From: Glossina fuscipes
Lineage: Eukaryota > Arthropoda > Insecta > Diptera > Glossinidae
NCBI RefSeq assembly: GCF_014805625.2
Contig: NW_023998556.1
Span: forward strand, 1,013,602-1,077,601
Reading direction: 5' to 3'
Length of the DNA stretch: 64,000 bases
Shown: one piece after another, positions 60,363 through 64,000 of the stretch
Layout: every line of letters begins with the position of its first letter
How positions within the stretch are numbered: position 1 is the first letter of the stretch
Made by a program: the position numbers and the translations under genes
Notes under the pieces: model-generated
Seen by the model: only the letters and a program-made list of their open reading frames with translations
Databases searched by the model: none
What the model was told of the DNA's origin: nothing

Positions 60363-63300
60363 CCTACCCTATATAAGGATTTTCACGGGAATTTTTGTGT
60401 TTTAAGGCAGTAAAGTCTCAGTTTTATTATATTATGATATTGATATAAAAAATAGCTCTTCTGAATTTTAAACACGTATCCTATCTTTTGAACCTCTTGA
60501 TAGCAACCATCCTTACGGAAAGTAAGTCTTTATTTGCAAAGGCGTGTAATTTTTAATATGCAGTTCCATAATAGTATGTTGATATAAATACAGAGTGTAA
60601 TTTTTGTGTTCTATCGCAAAAATACGAATAGTGTTGCACAACGTAGTGTAGGTTTTTTAATAGACGGCCTTGCGCAACCATAATGCTTTGACTTGTTTTT
60701 ATTATTATTATTAATTTAGTCAGAGAAATAAATTATAAGAATATAATTAACGGCGTTGTACACAAAATAAGGCGAATTTCTACCTCTGGCGAGTTGGCAA
60801 TGGCTGCATTTTGTTATATTTGCAACTCAGACCATTGTTGAAAGCTTATGCGAACATTTGGTCATAACGTTAATACAAAAATGAAACGCCCAAATGTGAG
60901 CAACGGTCATATAAAAACCATTTATTGATGGTCAACTATCGGACAAAAGGATGCAGCACTTTTGAATTTTTTGTCTTGTAATGTGTTAAGATTCTAATGC
61001 ATACAACACAATGACTATTTTCTATTTGTCTTTTAAGTTTAAAAATCATTTGTATTATGGTTGTCGAAGTTAGAAAGATGGGCACGATGGGAGGACGTAT
61101 AATGACTTAACAAACGGACTTGTGCGTTTGATGTTGGACGGACCTATTACAGGGTTAGCCAGGGTTTTTTTTTAACTTAAATTTTCGCAAAGTCACCTAA
61201 GCTGGACGGAGGAAACTTATTGTACATAGTCTATGTAAATTGCACAAGCCTTTTTTAATAAACTTTTTAAGAGAACATAGAAGCAGACCTTGCTCTGCGG
61301 AATTGTCCATATTTAATAATTAAAGTTTGGCTCACTAGATATTAACCAAAACAATCATGTCGCAACTGTTTTGACAACGCTGCAAGACCCGCTATATTTG
61401 GTCATCTCCGTTTAATTTTTAAAAACTTTTTTAATGCCAGAACGTAAAAGTTTTAAACTAACAAAACAGCTCTCAGTCACGACGCCTTGATGAAAGTTTT
61501 TAACTGTTTTAAAACACTGCACGTAGTTCTACAAATTAACAGCAATTACGCGGCTTATGGTCGATTATAGAAATAGAAAAAAGTTTGGTGTTGATATCAA
61601 CATGAAATGAAAATTTAAATGACGAACAAAAGTTTTAAAAATTTTGTGCTCCGCCATAGGCAATATTTTCAGTTTTGGCTTAGCCTATGTGGCGAAAATC
61701 AGACTTCATATTCAGGCTGGCCCCATTTACGGAGATTGGTTGGATTGGATGTCTGCACCTAGATTCAATACTTAAGTATAAACCATCATTTAAACTGTTG
61801 TTGCAAATCACACATCTTAATATAATCCCAAAAACTCACTATGACCAAGTGATGCTATCCTGGTGAAATTTGCCTCAAGAGTTACAATTCCTAGGACCTC
61901 CCAGGAACTCTTAGGAGTAACTCGCCAGCCGATCCTGCAAGGTTAATTCTCAACGGCGCAATTAGAGAAAATATCGGTTCAGTCCTATGTGATACGGGGG
62001 TCAACAAACCTCCTTTAATCTTAAAGCAAAATTACCGTAGTCCCAGCACAAACTTCCAGGATAAATACATTCTTAATTTTGGAAATTTCAGATTTTTCCG
62101 TTTCGAGAAACATTGTCTAATCTTTTTTCTAAAAGCTAATTTTCAGATATTTGAAAAGCGAAATTATCTGCGTCTGCGTGAAATTAAATGAGAAAAATTT
62201 CAAACTATTTGGACCGGATATTTCAACTTGTTTGCAGTGCGGGTATCACAAAACAATTTGAGAATACTTCATCTTCATGCACAACGCAGTAAACCATCCA
62301 CTGTAAATTACTGACTCACAGAAAAAGAGAACATATTCATCTTGTTTCGCTCCTATAAATATCGTGAGTTTTAAAGAATCCAACAAGCTTGCTTAAGTAC
62401 ACGGATATCAAAGAAAAATTTTTAACGCTAAGTATGCAATATTTCAATAAATGCAGTACCCTTTAGGAAGTATTCCAAATATTTCCATAAATTTCTGATT
62501 TCAAAAGGAAAATTACTAAGTTTCGAGTACAAATAGTATACTAATGGTCTACTTCCCCTATCTAAGCGCTTGGAATAAAAAATTATGATACCTTCCCAAT
62601 CATTGTTACTTCCGAGGATGTGGTTTTGAATATCTTTCAGAGCGTGTTTTCTATATCATCATTTATCAATTTGTCGCTTTCTTCGAGGAATTTGGAAATG
62701 TATTTATATTTTATCTCTTATGTTTTTCGTTTTGACGTAACATTATTAACCCGCATTTATTTTACTGAAACTCTGTTCCTATAGAGCGCTTCAGTATGCG
62801 TAAGTATTTCATTCAGATTCTTTAGCAAGCGTTTCTTTCCAACAAATTAAACCGTCCGAGTTGTTTCATGCTATTATGGAGCCCTCAATATAAATCGATA
62901 GCAGGATCGGATTTTTAGGTCTTTTCATGTATACGCACGATTCGGCGGCTAACGGGTATAAGCCTAATGTTTTCTAACTTTTCGTTTGATTTCTGGTATC
63001 ATTTTCTCCTAAGCTGTTTTAATGCAAACATGGTCTTTTTGATTAAACATACTTTTCCTTGCTTCATTTCAATGGTATATTTCTCTTCAATTATATTTAT
63101 AAGGTCTTCAGGAAGTTTGATAATCATTTCATTAAATTCATTAAAATCCCTTTATAAATAGGTAATGGTAGTTGATGGAGTCTTAATCCCAATTCAACGG
63201 ATAGCATTATAGGTGTCCGCATCGTTCTTATCAAAGTTGCATGCGTAAATGATTAATTTTAATCGACGTAGAGGTGCTGCCTAAAACTCTTACGAACTCG

Positions 63301-64000
63301 TCTGGCCTTACAACATTTCACCTTACTGTCTGACTTGCGCTACATTTTCAGAACCCGTTTGGTTTCAGTTGATCATTTGCCTGCAGGTTCTTCTATAAGG
63401 CATCATACACTATTATTGCGGGGAAGTGCTTTATTAAAGATTGTCTTATCGGCTATTTTACTATCATTATTTTGCGCAATGTTAACGGTCTTATAATATG
63501 TTTCATCTTTGCCATTCTTGTGGGTAAATGCGAACGACTCGTTTTATTTGAAGATGCTTGATGAATTTACTGGAAAATGCGCTTATTTTTATAGCGAAAC
63601 CAATCCTTTTTATTATCACTTGCCAGATTAATCTTAAAATAATAATCAATTACTATTCTGTAAGTTCGAGTTGTTTAAGGATTTAAAAAGTATTATTAAA
63701 CACCCGTGTTCTCTACGTGGCAGCAAAATAAATAATATATGAATAACGGTATTTGTAATCGGCAACCGCAATGCGTAGTCTTTCACAAGATGGCAACAAT
63801 ATCGTTTTGGATTTGCTAGGACCTTACTAGACCAAAACCTTCACACTTATAGAGAACGTTTTGTGAACTTTACATCTTAACTCTTGTAGACTACGTGTTA
63901 CTTCGAAACACCTTTAAGATAGGCTTTTTATCTAATTCTCTAATTTATTGTGGGTTGCACTCAACAATAAACTCTTGCTTGTTAGCGTACTGAGCAACTT
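60363..64000. other. No recognisable gene
   Basis: Only short frames. I see no motif, RNA gene or clear repeat boundary here. Confidence 0.5.

Noticed and set aside
1..64000. CRISPR arrays, bacterial-type operons, phage genes or rRNA genes
   Set aside because: None seen. The R1-clade element L is not in 28S rDNA, and the window is clearly metazoan repeat DNA.

Overview
The window looks like repeat-rich intergenic DNA of an insect, most likely a fly (Diptera). The evidence is AT-rich composition with microsatellites, and an element mix of CR1-like, I-like and Jockey-like LINEs, an R1-clade LINE and mariner DNA transposons. No complete host protein-coding gene could be identified. The only host-gene candidate is one hydrophobic reading frame at 23.8-24.1 kb that weakly resembles part of an insect chemoreceptor. 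The genus cannot be fixed from the sequence.

Layout. 1-5.1 kb: no gene, with a low-complexity block and a degenerate tRNA-like/SINE-like segment. 5.1-12 kb: an LTR-like repeat, then an old CR1-like endonuclease/RT relic (O) split by a nearly intact CR1-like LINE (A, minus strand, 6694-11395) with a 4-bp target duplication; a mariner relic follows. 12.4-24.2 kb: mostly featureless, with two short RT relics (F, G) and the chemoreceptor-like frame. 24.2-28.8 kb: another endonuclease relic (P) next to a decayed CR1-like copy (B) with an 11-bp target duplication and a 375-bp solo-LTR-like insertion. 29.4-30.6 kb: two LINE fragments (H, J). 31.86-33.10 kb: a mariner with perfect 27-bp terminal repeats but a dead transposase. 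34.2-38.2 kb: a Jockey-like fragment (N) and an I-like copy (K). 39.5-43.8 kb: a second copy (C, plus strand) of the A family. 44.4-47.9 kb: an R1-clade LINE (L). 51-55.8 kb: the longest I-like copy (I). 59.5-60.4 kb: a CR1-like RT fragment (D). The remainder holds no recognisable gene.

The A family gives the most interesting observation. ORF1 (PHD-type zinc finger) ends exactly on a canonical -1 slippery heptamer, A AAA AAC, followed directly by its stop codon. The -1 frame runs straight into the endonuclease/RT ORF2, which lacks a usable ATG at its start. Both A and C keep the arrangement, so ORF2 may be made as an ORF1-ORF2 fusion. Other notable structures are the nested insertions with recoverable empty sites, a 27-bp templated-looking duplication at a deletion junction in L, an in-frame gag-endonuclease fusion created by deletion in I, and loss of the third catalytic Asp in the mariner.
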